DNA of 64,000 nt, from NCBI GenBank assembly GCA_947561585.1, contig CANNZV010001869.1:62001-126000 (forward strand), in the 5' to 3' direction. Position 1 is the stretch's first letter, and every line of letters starts with the position of its first letter. This DNA comes from Caprella mutica (taxonomy: Eukaryota > Arthropoda > Malacostraca > Amphipoda > Caprellidae). Of the stretch, positions 1-9,953 are shown piece after piece. The notes below the pieces were generated by a model. It did not search any database and was not told where the DNA came from. It was given only the letters and a program-made list of their open reading frames with translations. The translations under genes and the position numbers were made by a program.

Positions 1-4
1 GCGC

Positions 5-179
5 CCAGTCTGCAGAACTGGTAAACTGTTTGCAGAGATTTCTTTTGTTCAGAGCAAAATTAATGCAAATGTAGGGATTAATTCAAAAGTATTCGTAATA
101 AAATTAATGTAAACATAGGAATTATTTCAAAATTGTTTGTAGAGAAAATCCCAAAAATTGCCCATATTCTGCAGACTGG
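5..179. mobile_element. MITE, CCAGTCTGCAG family, copy 1
   Basis: A short non-coding element begins CCAGTCTGCAGAA and ends TTCTGCAGACTGG, so its termini are inverted repeats. The interior is AT-rich and shares the phrase 'aattaatg..aaat.tagg.attaattc' with the copy at 2409-2578. Other copies lie at 3209-3469 and 3846-3991, with a decayed one near 33300-33430. The left flank is cut by the window edge, so the TSD cannot be read. The family is non-autonomous; an 8-bp TSD on copy 4 points to an hAT-, P- or Merlin-type transposase, which is inference. Confidence 0.75.
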
Positions 180-187
180 TTTAGCAT

Positions 188-235
188 CATATTGACTGGA
201 GGAGGGGCTTCATCCTTCTCCCTCCAGTCAATATG
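188..235. repeat. perfect 15-bp inverted repeat (hairpin)
   Basis: Positions 188-202 and 221-235 are exact reverse complements (arm CATATTGACTGGAGG) around an 18-nt loop. The hairpin lies just outside MITE copy 1. Its role is unknown; it may be the end of another small palindromic repeat. Confidence 0.7.
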
Positions 236-334
236 GTGTGAAATATATCAGTTATGCTTCCATGCAAACAAATAGGCTATGCGTTTTATATGCTTATAAT
301 GTTGCCAGTTGAAGCAAGTCCATGAAGTTATGTA

Positions 335-1023
335 GCGTCAGACCGGGTGGCCTTGAGCACTAGGGTGGAGCGTTTTTTCAACTTTTTCGAATTCGAATAT
401 GCATTAGTGTGGAAAAGTTGTTGGCATACCTACTTTGAATGTACATAAAATTCAGACCTGTCAGATGTCATCTTCATCTGCCACCAGAGATCCGAAAAAT
501 TCTGAAAAACTGGTAGCCATTAAAAATTTTCCAAAAAATTTAATTTCTGTCTATCAATTTTGCATTAGCGATAATGTTAATTAAAAAAGTATATTATAAT
601 TAGCTTTCAAATTTGAAATCATTGTTATGTCATCTTCATCTGCCACCAGAGCTTCGAAAAATAGAGAAATTGTGTGTCTTTAAAAATTTTCCAAGAAATT
701 TTAATTCCATATATTAGTTTTGCATTAGTGATAAAGTTCAATAAAAAGGTTTAATATAATTAGCTTTCAAATTTGAAATCATTGTGACTTCATCTTCATC
801 TGCCACAAGCAGCATAAAAATATTGTTAAATTGTCATTTTTACATATATTCAAATTGGAAATAAACATATGAATTTCTTCCTTCTCATCTTAATTGACGG
901 TATAATGATGTAACCACGAGTTCCTTCATCTATCTGCACACGAAGAATCAATTTGCTAACTTCTCCAGTATTTTCTTAAAATCAAAGTATGCGGAAAATG
1001 CGCAAAGCCACCCGGTCCGACGC
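335..1023. mobile_element. TIR element with TA duplication and internal ~163-bp repeats
   Basis: The left end GCGTCAGACCGGGTGG and the right end CCACCCGGTCCGACGC are inverted repeats, and each is flanked by TA (333-334 and 1024-1025). This fits a Tc1/mariner-like TA target, although no transposase is visible. Inside, a ~163-bp direct repeat runs about twice from 460 to 800. Each unit starts near 'catcttcatctgccacca' and ends near 'gctttcaaatttgaaatcatt'. No coding potential was seen. Confidence 0.6.
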
Positions 1024-1042
1024 TATCAATATTCCAACTTTA

Positions 1043-1150
1043 GCGTCGGACCGGGTGGCTTTGCGCATTTTCCGCATACTTTGATTTTACGAAAAAACTA
1101 GAGAAGTCAGCAATCTGATTTTTTGTGTGCAGACAGATGGAGGATAGACC
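1043..1150. mobile_element. second, oppositely oriented terminus of the GCGTCGGACC TIR element
   Basis: From 1043 the sequence GCGTCGGACCGGGTGGC and the following ~100 bp are the reverse complement of 920-1023, with about ten scattered differences. It is preceded by TA (1041-1042). Only 17 bp of unrelated sequence separate the two termini, so two copies lie back to back. The far end of this right-hand copy was not found. The next ~200 bp contains smaller inverted motifs (accgggtg, tgcgca) and then the 22-bp satellite. Confidence 0.5.
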
Positions 1151-1361
1151 TAGGTGCTCACCAAGTTTCAACTCTTTAAGTTCAATGGAAAAAAGTTATC
1201 ATCGAAAAACTGTGCGCAAAGATCGTGGGGATAAACCGGGTGAATTTTGCGCAATTACCGGGTGTACTTGCGCACTGCGCAAATTCACCCAATGTGAAAC
1301 TGCGCAGTGCGCAAGTTCATCCTATGTATAAACTGTGCATAGGAAATCTAACCCCGATATG

Positions 1362-2182
1362 CTATGCAACTGCCGTGAATCTGCCACAATCTTCAATGCA
1401 ACTGCCCCAATCTGCTGTGCAATTGCAGTGAGGCTGCTGTGGAATTACCGTGAGGCTGCTGTGGAATTACCGTGAGGCTGCTGTGGAATTACCGTGAGGC
1501 TGCTGTGGAATTTCCGTGAGTCTGCTGTGGAATTGCCGTGAGTCTGCAGTGGAATTGCCGTGAGTCTGCAGTGGAATTGCCGTGAGTCTGCAGTGGAATT
1601 GCCGTGAGTCTGCAGTGGAATTGCCGTGAGTCTGCTGTGGAATTGCCGTGAGTCTGCTGTGGTATTGCCGTGAGTCTGCTGTGGAATTGCCGTGAGTCTG
1701 CTGTGCAATTGCCGTGAGTCTGCTGTGCAATTGCCGTGAGTCTGCTGTGCAATTGCCGTGAGGCTGCTGTGGAAATGCCGTGAGTCTGCTGTGTAATTGC
1801 CGTGAGTCTGCTGTGCAATTGCCGTGAGACTGCTGTGGAATTGCCGTGAGACTGCTGTGGAATTGCCGTGAGACTGCTGTGGAATTGCCGTGAGACTGCT
1901 GTGGAATTGCCGTGAGACTGCTGTGGAATTGCCGTGAGACTGCTGTGGAATTGCAGTGAGACTGCTGTGGAATTGCCGTGAGACTGCTGTGGAATTGCCG
2001 TGAGACTGCTGTGGAATTGCCGTGAGTCTGCTGTGGAATTGCTGTGAGACTGCTGTGTAATTGCCGTGAGTCTGCTGTGGAATTGCCGTGAGTCTGCTGT
2101 GGAATTTCCGTGAGTCTGCTGTGGAATTTCCGTGAGTCTGCTGTGGAATTTCCGTGAGTCTGCTGTGGAATTTCCGTGAGTC
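1362..2182. repeat. 22-bp tandem satellite, about 35 units
   Basis: The unit is TGCCGTGAGTCTGCTGTGGAAT. The array is degenerate at 1362-1404 and regular to 2182. Variants are clustered: 'gaggctg' units at the left, 'tctgcagtgg' units at about 1545-1620, 'gagactg' at about 1826-2030, 'tttccgtg' at 2103-2175. This indicates local amplification of neighbouring units. All three minus-strand frames stay open only because the unit lacks stops, so I do not call a protein here. Confidence 0.9.
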
Positions 2183-2379
2183 TCATTTGTCTCTCCAGCT
2201 CTCTCCAAAATTCAACAAATTCTCTCCAAAATGATCAAATTTTCATAAATTCTCTCCAAAATAACATTGTAGCATAGGAAAAAAATAGATAAAACTCGCC
2301 ATTTGCAATTGAAGGGCTCAATATAACTGTTACAAACTCGCCATTTAAATGGCGAGTTTGGACATGCTTTATTACTTGG
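2182..2379. mobile_element. MITE, CCAAGTAA family, 5'-truncated copy
   Basis: From 'catttgtctctcc' to 'ttattacttgg' this matches the complete copy at 11127-11343. The first ~35 bp, including the left TIR, is missing exactly where the 22-bp satellite ends. The right end GACATGCTTTATTACTTGG is preserved. Confidence 0.8.
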
Positions 2380-2408
2380 ATGATCTAGTCGTAAATATTC
2401 CATAATCC

Positions 2409-2578
2409 CCAGTCTGCAGAATATGCGAGATATTCTCTCCGAACAATTTTGAATTAATTCCTATATTTACATTAATTTTGCTACGAACACTTCTGAATTA
2501 ATTCCTATATTTACATTAATTTTGCTACGAACAGATTAAGAGATCTCTACGAACACTTAACCAGTTTCTGCAGACTGG
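2409..2578. mobile_element. MITE, CCAGTCTGCAG family, copy 2
   Basis: It runs from CCAGTCTGCAGAATATG to TTCTGCAGACTGG. The left flank ends ATAATCC (2402-2408). The same 7 bases recur at 2582-2588, but after three extra bases beyond the 3' terminus. The interior carries a ~55-bp direct repeat ('tgaattaattcctatatttacattaattttgctacgaac' type), split here only for length. No coding capacity. Confidence 0.7.
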
Positions 2579-2588
2579 CTGATAATCC

Positions 2589-2964
2589 GGCCTAGTGGCC
2601 GGAAATGAGTTATGAGTTCCATAATCCAACCATTGATGTATGTATATATGGAATATAATGATTCAATCAACTATAAAATATGTGAAATATTATTTAACGC
2701 ATTGGAACATTTCATTTATACGTTTTCAATATTTCTTTTAAGTTTTTGCTAAAAAAACAATTAAAATAACCAAGTATCCTTCAACCTTGACTCTTACGTT
2801 TTGTCATACAGTCATAGTACATTAAGACGAATTTCTCATTATCCCCAATATGCTTTTTAAATGATAAATAAATAATTTTGATTAACCAATTAAGCCAAAT
2901 GAACATCAAATCGAGGTGGATGAAATCGGATCCCTCTCAAATTCTCCTATAAGATTCTTACAAC
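2589..2964. other. AT-rich intergenic DNA, no feature recognised
   Basis: No open frame, tandem repeat or TIR was seen here. Confidence 0.6.
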
Positions 2965-3011
2965 TTTATTCTCAAAGTAATAATGCATGTCCAAACTCGC
3001 TATTTTAATGG

Positions 3012-3509
3012 CCAAGTAATAAAGCATGTCCAAACTCGCCATTTTAATGGCGAGTTTGTGATAGTTATTTTGAGTCCTTCAAATGCAAATGGCGAGTTTT
3101 ATCTATTTTTCTCCTATGCTACAATGTTATTTTGGAGAGAATTTATGAAAATTTGATCATTTTGGAGAGAATTTGTTGAATTTTGGAGAGAGCTGGAGAG
3201 ACAAATGGCCAGTCTGCAGAATATGGAACATTTTTCCAAGACTCTCTGCGGGAGTTTTTGAATTAAATATTAGAAATTGGAGATCTCTGCGGGAGATTTT
3301 GAATTAATTCCTATATTACCATTAATTTAGCTGCGGGAGATTTTGAATTAATTCCTATGTTACCATTAATTTAGCTGCGGGAGATTCTGAATCTGCTGCT
3401 GAGAGTCAGAGAGTAGCTCTCTCTCAAATTAAAATCTCTGCGGGAGAAGAGACACATTCTGCAGACTGGAGTCAAATGGCGAGTTTATGAGACATACTAT
3501 TTTACTTGG
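3012..3509. mobile_element. middle MITE (CCAAGTAA family) inserted into a sister copy
   Basis: It begins CCAAGTAATAAAGCATGTCC and ends ATACTATTTTACTTGG. A perfect 8-bp TSD, TTTAATGG, lies at 3004-3011 and 3510-3517, and this sequence belongs to the outer copy. It is itself split by the CCAGTCTGCAG element at 3209-3469. The order of insertion is therefore outer, middle, innermost. Confidence 0.88.
3209..3469. mobile_element. innermost MITE (CCAGTCTGCAG family, copy 3)
   Basis: It runs CCAGTCTGCAGAATATGG to ATTCTGCAGACTGG inside the middle MITE. The left flank ACAAATGG (3201-3208) recurs as TCAAATGG (3472-3479) after two extra bases. The interior has two to three tandem ~48-bp units sharing 'gctgcgggagattttgaattaattcctat'-type sequence. 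Confidence 0.78.
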
Positions 3510-3845
3510 TTTAATGGCGAGTTTGTGACAGTAATTTTGAGCCCTTCAATTGCAAATGGTGAGTTTTATCTATTTTTCTCCTATGCTACAATGTTATTTT
3601 GGAGAGAATTAATGATAATTTGATCATTTTGGAGAGAATTTGTTGAAATTTAGTGAGAGCTGGAGAGACAAATGGTGAGTTTATGAGACATACTATTTTA
3701 CTTGGTTTATTCTGTTCCTTATTTCAATTGTTTACGTAATTACCAGGCCGGAATACGGCAATGGCCGGGATTTGATAACTTCGCCCTACCTGAAATATTT
3801 CATTTTCATATTTTGTCGACTCACTCAACTGAAACAGGTGCATTA

Positions 3846-3991
3846 CCAGTCTGCCAAATATGTGACATTTTTAACATTTTCTGTGTGCGAACAATCCTTA
3901 ATTTCCTCCTATATTTACATGTATTTTACTGAGAACAGAAGCCAAAATAGAGGATTTCTTGAAGAACAGTTCACCAGTTCCTGCAGTCTGG
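3846..3991. mobile_element. MITE, CCAGTCTGCAG family, copy 4 with perfect 8-bp TSD
   Basis: It begins CCAGTCTGCCAAATATG and ends TCCTGCAGTCTGG. GTGCATTA precedes it at 3838-3845 and follows directly at 3992-3999. This copy defines the family's TSD length as 8 bp. A decayed relative of its 3' half is at about 33355-33425. Confidence 0.82.
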
Positions 3992-4139
3992 GTGCATTAG
4001 ATAAAAAACCGACTGAATTATTAAATTTACCTAGTATTACGACTTATTATATACTAATGAAACTAATAAATTTTTCATGTTTGAGTTTCAGGTTATTTCA
4101 CCAGTTACCTACGTCAACTTTCTTCTAAGTTTCTGTCAC

Positions 4140-4689
4140 GTCCTCTGAAAAGTGAAACATGGATAATCTACATATTGATATTCATAATTTCATTAATTTG
4201 ATGTGACATCATTTCTATTTACTTTTATAAAGTCAGAGGTTCCATTTGAAATTGGGATAACAACAGATCAAAAGAACGAATACATAATCAACTTGAACAA
4301 CGATAATATCGACTTATTCGAACGTGGAGGTGAATATGGTGCGTTCCCGTGATGAAGAACTCGAAGGACGTCCCTCAATTCTACGAGAACAAACCGTTCC
4401 CGTGATGAGGAACGTTCGTCAAGTTTGTGGAACTCGACGACACTGTAGGTAGTATGTCGAGCTCTCCCTCTTGGCAGCCGTGACGTCACAAACGTAAACA
4501 AACAAACGAATAGGGTGAGAGAAACAACTGTTCTTATTTGTAAATTAATAAAATTCATAATTGACATAATATTACATGTTTTGAGATTAATTGATAATTA
4601 ATTAAACAAACCAAACCAAATTATTGATTGTTAATATACAGGTTACAGGTTATTGGTCCCCCAGTATTGCTTTGATATCAGCACTGAAT
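4140..4689. other. Non-coding stretch with a CRE-like palindrome and a repeat related to 12060-12097
   Basis: At 4481 there is TGACGTCA, the consensus of a cAMP-response element (established motif, function here unknown). The segment GGTGCGTTCCC..TGAAGAACTCGAAG starting near 4339 resembles the reverse complement of about 12060-12097. It also has an internal repeat of GTTCCCGTGATGA[AG]GAAC (4345 and 4397). The open frame at 4268-4567 on the minus strand has no family I recognise. Confidence 0.4.
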
Positions 4690-4779
4690 TTCCATTAAAA
4701 TATCTTTATTAAAAGACTCTAAAATCAAAAAATCACAACGTAAAATTCATAATTAACAATATATACAATATTTACACAT

Positions 4780-7700
4780 TCATTCATCCATTCTCAATTT
4801 TCTTCTTCTCCACATACACTCCAAGTATCTTCTACACTCCCTTGCCCACACTAAACCGCTTCCAAACAACTGATCTTTCATACTAACACCACACATTCCA
4901 AATTCTCTTCTGACACACTCATACCACTCACACGCACGCAAAAAGTGCTCCAAGCTCTCTACCACTCCTAAGTCACACGCAACACAATTAACATTTCCAT
5001 TCACATATCTCTCTCTCCACATCAGCCTCAGACTATTACTCCTACATCTATACAGCAAAACAGATCCCCAGTCATTCTCATACAATCCTTCATCTCTGGT
5101 CTCACTCTTACATTCATTATACAAACTAATTGTACTCTTTTGCATTCTCTCCTCATTCCACCTATCACTCTCCCATGCATACACCTTTTTCTTTATACAT
5201 TCATTACTCATATCATCCAATTCATTCAATCGCACTCCCACTCTCTCTCTATACACTTTCACAGTCTCTAACCATTTACACTTGGTCCATTCACACATAT
5301 CCTCATACATCATTTTCAACAATTCATTCTCACCATTTCTCACATGCTTCTCATAATTCAACTTCGCCTTCATATCTCTTGCTCTCATACTTGAAGACCC
5401 CACCTCACCCTGGAGAGTTACCAGAGGTGCATATGATGGGGCCCCCAACACACACCTCCACACAGCATTCTCACATTTTTGCAGTCTCTCAATATCACTC
5501 ACATTCCAACAAAACACACTACTTCCATACAACAAACTTGGCATCACCACACTCTTCCAATACGTCTTTCCAATCAGTACTCTGTTACACGACTTGTGTA
5601 TAACAGAGTACGTCATGTTACTCATCCTTCTAGCTCTCATCATAACATTCTCTCTGTGCACTTTAAAAACATCCTTCCCACTTGACACTCTCACTCCTAA
5701 ATACTTTACATCCTTCACTACATCCATTCCTCTTATATTTCTAACATCCATCTTCCTATTAAACACAAGCACATTACATTTACTCTTGTTCACAGTCATT
5801 CCTATCTCACAAGCACATCAATCATTCTTTCAACCTCTCTCACACTGTTCCCAAAAATCACACCATCATCTGCAAAGAACAAAGCTGGCACATACACACA
5901 CTCATTCTTAAAACCTAAACCACTCCTTTGCAAACCACTAATTATCTCATTCACTGCCATTATAAATAACTGGGGTGAGCAAGTACACCCCTGCCTAATA
6001 CCATTCCACACATCCATTCTTCCCATTTTCTCTCCATTCACACTAAACTCAGTACTATCATTCTCATACACTCTTGCAAACCCATCAATCATTCTAGGAT
6101 CACACTTACACCTTTTCATACATTCAATCAGACTTCCTCTCCTAATACTATCAAATGCCTTAGCAAAATCCACAAACACAGCAATCAATTCCTTCTTATC
6201 CCTCCTACACGATTCTATCACATAACTCAGCATAAATAAATTATCTTCTATCCTTCTCCCACTCGTGAAACCAATCTGCAACTCATTCATCAGCCCATTC
6301 ACTCTCACATGCTCAATCAACTTCTCTTTCATTACACTCATAAAAATCTTATACTCAACATTCAACAAGGCAATTGGTCTCAAATCTTTCACACTAGGTT
6401 TATTTACTTTCGGAATCATACAGGTCTTTGACACTCTCCATTCACTCACAGGCTCACCACTATATAACACACTGTTAAAATACCTACACATTTCATCCAT
6501 ACATCTTTCACTCTCTAGCATCCACTTATACACTTCTGGTTTAATACCATCTATTCCAGGTTGCTTTCCAACTTTCATTCTCTTTAACGCTTTCCTGACA
6601 TCCACACTGCTCACCACTACTTCATCCATCCTTCTCCTAATTACATCTTCCACTCTTCCTCTTGTCATACTATAATGCTCTATAAGATTCAAAGGCACAT
6701 CCACTCTAATATCTACCATTCTAAACACTCCCCTACCATGCTCCAAAACATTCTCATACACCACATTTACCCTATCTTCATCTCTATAGTCACTCTGCAC
6801 ATACTGTTCTCTAGTCCTGTCATTCCATACCTCTATCACATCATTATCATGCATCTGGTAAATTTGTTTCCAAAAATTACACATCTTATTCTTCAAATCC
6901 TCCACATTCATCTCATTCCCACTTTCATCATAAACTTTCACAACACCATTCTTTCTCACTCCTCTCAGTACACTAATATTGTGCCACATTTTCTTACCAG
7001 AGTCTCTATTGCCTCTTATCTCATCCGTCTTGCTTCTTTCATACTCTCTCTCACCATATCTGCAACTTTCCTCTTTTGCTCCCTATACCTAACCCATGCC
7101 TCATTCCTTTCTGCCCCTTCCTGTAGATTCCTTCTAACTCTGTTCAACTGCTTACGCACACCTACTTCTCTTCTTATCTCCTCATTCATCCACACACTTT
7201 ACCATTCATTCACATTCAAATTACCTCTAATCACTCTGGTTCTCTTCAACACTTCCTCACACACTTCATTCACAGCCTCATGAAACACACAGTCCTGTTC
7301 ACCCACATTCACGCTTGTTATTCTATCTTCCATCCCTTGCAAAAATCTCTCTTTCATATCATCCTTAACTCTATAGTACTCTATATTTTTCTGCATCACC
7401 TCTTCACTACCATTCATACCAATTTTGAAGTCAATTCTAATCATACAATGATTTGATAAATCAAATAATTCCTTCCTTTCATCTATATCCATCTTCACAA
7501 AATCCTCATACAAAAATCCATTCACCAAAACAAAGTCAATCACACTCTTATGCATACCCTCTTCTCTAGTAATCTCACCTCTACATGCCTCATCCAAATT
7601 TAACATAACAAGTCTACATTCATCCATCAAGTTTAATAACTTATCTCCATTCCTATTTAATTCTTGCTGACCTAAAAAACCTATATGTGCATTCATATCT

Positions 7701-8143
7701 CCCAAAACCATTAACTTCCCTTCATACTCTTCCACAATACCCCTAATACACACAACTATCCTATCATTCCTATCATTATCTCTAACATCCCAATAAGTGA
7801 GTATCACTCTCATCTTCTTCTTTCTCATTTCAATATCTACACACAAAACATCTGGATTACCACACTCTACCCTAACAATACTAACTTCATCACTCGATCC
7901 TATCATAAGTCCACCACCCTTCTTATCTTGCTCATTCCTCATACCCACCTCATACTTATAATCCTTACCAAAAAACACTCTCTCTACCTTATGCTGCGTT
8001 TCAGTAAACATTGAAATCTTTATCTTACTATTCATCCTCTCAACCATCTCTTGCCATTCATTCCATTTATGCACTGTAAGCCCCTGCACATTCAACAAAA
8101 ACACACTCACTATATCATTCACACCTTTATTTTTATTACTCAC
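4780..8143 (-). pseudogene. LINE ORF2: AP endonuclease and reverse transcriptase (broken)
   Basis: The family protein nicks target DNA and copies the element RNA at the nick. The endonuclease (8143-7202) shows NVQGL, TETQ, KKGGGLMIG, GDMNAHIG and SVIDFVLVN, in the exonuclease-endonuclease-phosphatase order, ending DLSNHCMIRIDF. The reverse transcriptase (about 7020-5803) shows PGIDGIKPEVY, RPIALLNVEYKI, FVDFAKAFDS, GIRQGCTCSPQLF and the catalytic FADD near 5865. The last part (about 5812-4780) has CVACDLG..ESLEHFLRAC, a Cys-His finger typical of LINE C-termini. Breaks are a TAA at 7199-7201, a frameshift at about 7010-7030 and a frameshift at about 5803-5815. No ATG opens the frame: the open stretch follows the ORF1 stop directly in the same frame. 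Confidence 0.88.
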
Positions 8144-8167
8144 AGTTTTCTTTCCCTCTGGCTGCCT

Positions 8168-9953
8168 TCAGTGGCTAGCAGCACCCTCCTGAACCCTCTG
8201 TGTGACATCTCCACTGCTCTGCTGGTTGGTCTCTTCCACCACTCTACTGGCAGTCTGTTGCGACTGACCAGGTCCACCTCTCTGCGACTGACCACCTCTC
8301 TGCGACTGACCACCTCCCTGCGACTGACCACCTCCGTGCGACTGACCACCTCCGTGCGACTGACCACCTCCGTGCGACTGACCACCTCCGTGCGACTGAC
8401 CACCTCCGTGCGACTGACCACCTCCGTGCGACTGACCACCTCCGTGCGACTGACCACCTCCCTGCGACTGACCACCTCCCTGCGACTGACCACCTCCCTG
8501 CAACTGACTACCTCTCTGCGCCTGACTAGGTCCACCTCCCTGACCTCTCCACCTCTGTCCCACTCCCCTACCTGCATGACCAGACCTGCCTTCACTTCTA
8601 ATCATCTCTCCCATTGATCCCTCCACCTCTACAACCTTTCTCCCCCTAATAATGAACCATCCTTTCCCTTCATCCCGCTTTTCGTATAGTTCTCTTCTCA
8701 ACTTCTTATTTTGCTCCCTCTCTACCACAGTTAAATCCCTCTCAATATAAACATTACCAAATCCATCTAGTTGTCTTAAGCTACTCTTTGCCTGCATTAT
8801 TATCCTAATGTCCCTAACCTGGTTCAACTTAATGAGAAGTGGCCTAGCTCTATTAGGTGCTGTTTTACCCAGTCTAACCACAGTCTCAATTCCTACATCC
8901 TCAATAGCCAACTTTCCGAACAATTCCTGGCACATTCTCTCATCATCTTCATATCTTCCATTCAGATCAGTTCTACCTGATTCTTTCAAATTAAATATCA
9001 TAACATTTTTCTTCCTCCTATCCTTCTCTAATTGCTCTACTTGCTCCTGCATATCTCTAACCATTCTGCTATCTCCTCCAGCTTCCACAGAGCCCTTACT
9101 ATACCCTTCTTTAATCATCTCTAATTCTTCTCTTAGACTGGCTATAACCCTTCTTACTATCCTCACTCCCACCCTTATCCTGTTTAATCTCCCTAACTTT
9201 AGTTTCTAGTTTCCCATCAATCTCCTTTCTAGTTTGCCAGCTACTTTCCTCAATCTTTTTATTCAACTTACCCAGATTTTGACTCACCTCTATTTCCATT
9301 TCCTCCTTCAGTCTTGCTTGCTCTTTCCTGGTATCTTCTATTTCCTCCATACATTTTTCCACCATAGCTTTAATGCCCTTCTCAACATCTTGCAGCTTCT
9401 CATAAAATCTTTCATTTATCTTAACAATGTCTTCGATCTTGCTTTCAAGATTTTGCTGGGAAGTCTTTATCGATCCCATATTTACTTTGTCCAAACTTCC
9501 AGACATCTTGCTTCCCTTCATAGCCTCCACAGTTTCCATCAATTCACAAATCTCCTGCTTTACTACGCTTAGTTCCTTTTGGAGTCTCCTATTTTCTTCC
9601 AGTACCATAGGAAGAATATCTCCACACTTACCACAATGCCATATTACCTTGTCATCAACTTTACAAATCAATTCATACTCTTTCTTAGACACCTTTTCAC
9701 ACTTTGCATGGTATCATCTCCTACATCCACCACATTCCAATCCCATCTGCCCCGTATCTACTCTACTTAAACATCCCTCGCAAAATTCCTTATCCTTATT
9801 CTCCCATACCTTGCCTAACTCTTCCTCTTTTAACTCTTTCCCTACCTCATCTTTCGAACCACTAACCTTACCAGACACTTTCCAACCTATCCCCTCCGTC
9901 ACCTTTTGCCGCTCAGGCCCCGACACCTTGCTAGGGCTCCTCATCGTTTTCAT
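8168..9953 (-). pseudogene. LINE ORF1: PHD-like finger, coiled coil, RRM-like nucleic-acid-binding protein (broken)
   Basis: ORF1 proteins bind the element RNA and form the particle. The ATG at 9953 opens a frame with a PHD-like Cys pattern (CEGC..GLECGGC), then a TGA at 9714-9716 where the finger normally has Trp, then YHAKC and WHCGKCG in the same frame. A Lys/Glu-rich coiled coil follows (about 9630-9190). A frameshift lies within 9111-9172. A second coiled segment leads to KKNVMIFNLKES, an RRM-like start, and a C-terminal half ending about 8600. The tail is 14-odd copies of GGGQS[QH]. The stop TGA is at 8168-8170, and ORF2 continues in the same frame 8 codons later. The PHD assignment rests on Cys/His spacing only. 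Confidence 0.8.
8277..8520 (-). repeat. 18-bp coding minisatellite inside LINE ORF1
   Basis: The plus-strand unit is CGACTGACCACCTCCGTG, about 13 copies. On the coding strand it reads GGGQSH or GGGQSQ. The H variants form one central block and the Q variants flank it on both sides, which suggests recent slippage of neighbouring units. The length is a multiple of three, so the ORF1 frame is kept. Confidence 0.85.

Larger units (their letters stand above)
2973..3705. mobile_element. outer MITE (CCAAGTAA family) carrying two nested insertions
   Basis: The outer copy starts near 2973 (CAAAGTAATAATGCATGTCC, slightly diverged) and ends ACTTGG at 3705. It is flanked by a perfect 8-bp duplication TTTATTCT at 2965-2972 and 3706-3713. 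Its body is interrupted at 3012-3509 by a second copy of the same family. An 8-bp TSD is known for hAT, P and Merlin transposons; the superfamily here is inferred only. Confidence 0.85.

Noticed and set aside
1445..2208. Long minus-strand open frames (up to 239 codons) over the 22-bp satellite
   Set aside because: The repeat unit lacks stop codons in several frames at once; protein-like repetition (HGNSTADSR) is only the satellite translated.
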